Origin: an uncultured Oscillospiraceae bacterium
GTDB lineage: Bacteria; Bacillota; Clostridia; Oscillospirales; Oscillospiraceae
DNA: 12,835 bases
NCBI GenBank assembly: GCA_910585735.1
Contig: CAJUEU010000047.1
Span: 1-12,835 of the forward strand
Direction: 5' to 3'
In this document: piece after piece, positions 12,145 to 12,835 of the stretch
Position numbering within the stretch: the stretch's first letter is position 1
How the letters are laid out: every line of letters starts with the position of its first letter
Notes under the pieces: model-generated
Told to the model about the DNA's origin: nothing
The model's database searches: none
What the model saw: only the letters and a program-made list of their open reading frames with translations
Program-made: the position numbers and the translations under genes

Positions 12145-12296
12145 CTCCGCTTCCGCCTTCGGCGAAAGCTCCAACCGCTCCCTTGCCCCTCCTCTCCCCA
12201 CAAAATTTGAGGACCAATTTTGCGGGGGACCCTTTTGATTGATTTTAATAACGGCGCTCCGCGCCGCCCCATCTGCGATGGGGCCCCGTGGTCTTG
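12121..12296. repeat. Hairpin-dense intergenic segment between the two typA 5' ends
   Basis: Five dyads lie in about 160 bases: CGGAGC/GCTCCG with inner AAGC/GCTT (12126-12149), GCTTCCGCC/GGCGAAAGC (12149-12169, one mismatch), CCCC..CAAAATT/AATTTTG..GGGG (12196-12227), GGCGC/GCGCC (12253-12265) and GCCCCATC/GATGGGGC (12266-12284). None has a T-tract. The segment has no coding frame and resembles a composite intergenic repeat inserted into the typA leader. No other copy lies in the window. Confidence 0.55.
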
Positions 12297-12317
12297 CCGT
12301 GAAGGAGATTACGGTTT

Positions 12318-12835
12318 ATGCAGAACAACAAACTTCGTAACGTTGCCATTATTGCCCACGTGGACCACGGCAAGACCACCCTGGTGGACGAAATGCTCAA
12401 GCAGGGCGGCATCTACCGGGAGAACCAGAGCACCGTGGACCGGGTCATGGACTCGGGGGACCTGGAGCGGGAGCGGGGCATTACCATCCTGGCCAAGAAC
12501 ACCTCCGTCCACTATAAGGATGCCAAGATCAACGTGGTGGATACCCCGGGCCACGCCGACTTCGGCGGTGAGGTGGAACGTATTTTGAAGATGGTCAACG
12601 GGGTCATCCTGCTGGTAGACGCCGCCGAGGGCCCCATGCCCCAGACCCGGTTCGTGCTCTCCCGGGCCCTGGAGCTGGGCCACCGGGTCATCGTGGTAGT
12701 GAACAAGATCGACCGGCCTGACCAGCGGGTCCACGAGGTGGTGGACGAGGTCCTGGAGCTGCTACTGGACCTGGACGCCACCGATGAGCAGCTGGACTCC
12801 CCCATGCTCTTCTGCTCGGGCCGGCAGGGCACCGC
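12318..12835 (+). CDS. typA: GTP-binding protein TypA/BipA, N-terminal part
   Basis: The first 172 codons of a translational GTPase, running off the right edge. All G motifs are present: AHVDHGKTT (13-21, P-loop), RERGIT (51-56, switch I), DTPGH (75-79) and NKID (129-132). The early sequence MQNNKLRNVAIIAHVDHGKT and MPQTRFVLSRALELG are characteristic of TypA/BipA rather than EF-G or LepA. TypA is a ribosome-associated GTPase needed for 50S assembly and growth under stress or cold (known for the family). GAAGGAG lies 10 bases before ATG 12318. Its leader contains a diverged copy of its own 5' end 239 bases upstream. Confidence 0.96.
   Translation, partial: MQNNKLRNVAIIAHVDHGKTTLVDEMLKQGGIYRENQSTVDRVMDSGDLERERGITILAKNTSVHYKDAKINVVDTPGHADFGGEVERILKMVNGVILLVDAAEGPMPQTRFVLSRALELGHRVIVVVNKIDRPDQRVHEVVDEVLELLLDLDATDEQLDSPMLFCSGRQGT

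Overview
The window looks like a chromosomal segment of a GC-rich gut Clostridium, probably Oscillospiraceae (Flavonifractor/Lawsonibacter-like). This is inferred from GC-rich coding with AT-rich intergenic promoters of sigma-A type, strong AGGAGG ribosome sites with frequent GTG/TTG starts, an SLH-domain envelope protein, and typical Firmicutes housekeeping genes. No phage or plasmid hallmark, tRNA, rRNA or CRISPR array was seen.

Layout. 1-232 (-): 5' part of cinA, preceded by two tandem hairpins (255-327). 372-858 (-): a small unknown gene whose C-terminus has slipped out of frame, divergent from an XRE-type regulator (1014-1328, +); the shared intergenic region has a consensus promoter and a direct repeat that may be an operator. 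1433-1615 (-): a one-TM small protein with its own terminator. 4230 to 1770 (-): a tight operon of tatD, a TatD-associated radical SAM protein and a membrane acyltransferase.

4581-7159 (+) is the most interesting part: a radical SAM/helix-hairpin-helix protein (putative DNA modification/repair family), a cysteine-rich DUF3795 protein and a DUF4130 'probable DNA metabolism' protein. The promoter of the first gene carries a 12-of-14 match to the Gram-positive LexA/DinR box between -35 and -10, and its protein ends with a QLSLF sliding-clamp motif. Together these suggest an uncharacterised SOS-induced DNA repair or modification system. A six-TM membrane protein of different base composition follows (7187-7798), then a bidirectional terminator.

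7880-9160 (-): secreted SLH-domain protein. Upstream, 9232-9440 looks like a structured RNA of about 200 nt on the minus strand, with its own promoter, several hairpins and an intrinsic terminator; it is either an independent ncRNA or an attenuating leader for the SLH gene. 9511-11387 (+): a thioredoxin reductase-like flavoprotein overlapping or abutting a membrane-anchored alpha/beta hydrolase. 11503-11838 (+): a BlaI/MecI-type repressor without a visible sensor partner. 12318-12835 (+): start of typA/bipA, whose long leader contains a decayed second copy of the typA ribosome site and first codons (65 bp, about 82% identical, offset exactly 239 bp) followed by a hairpin-dense insert.

All assignments come from reading the sequence; family names rest on recognised motifs, not on searches.
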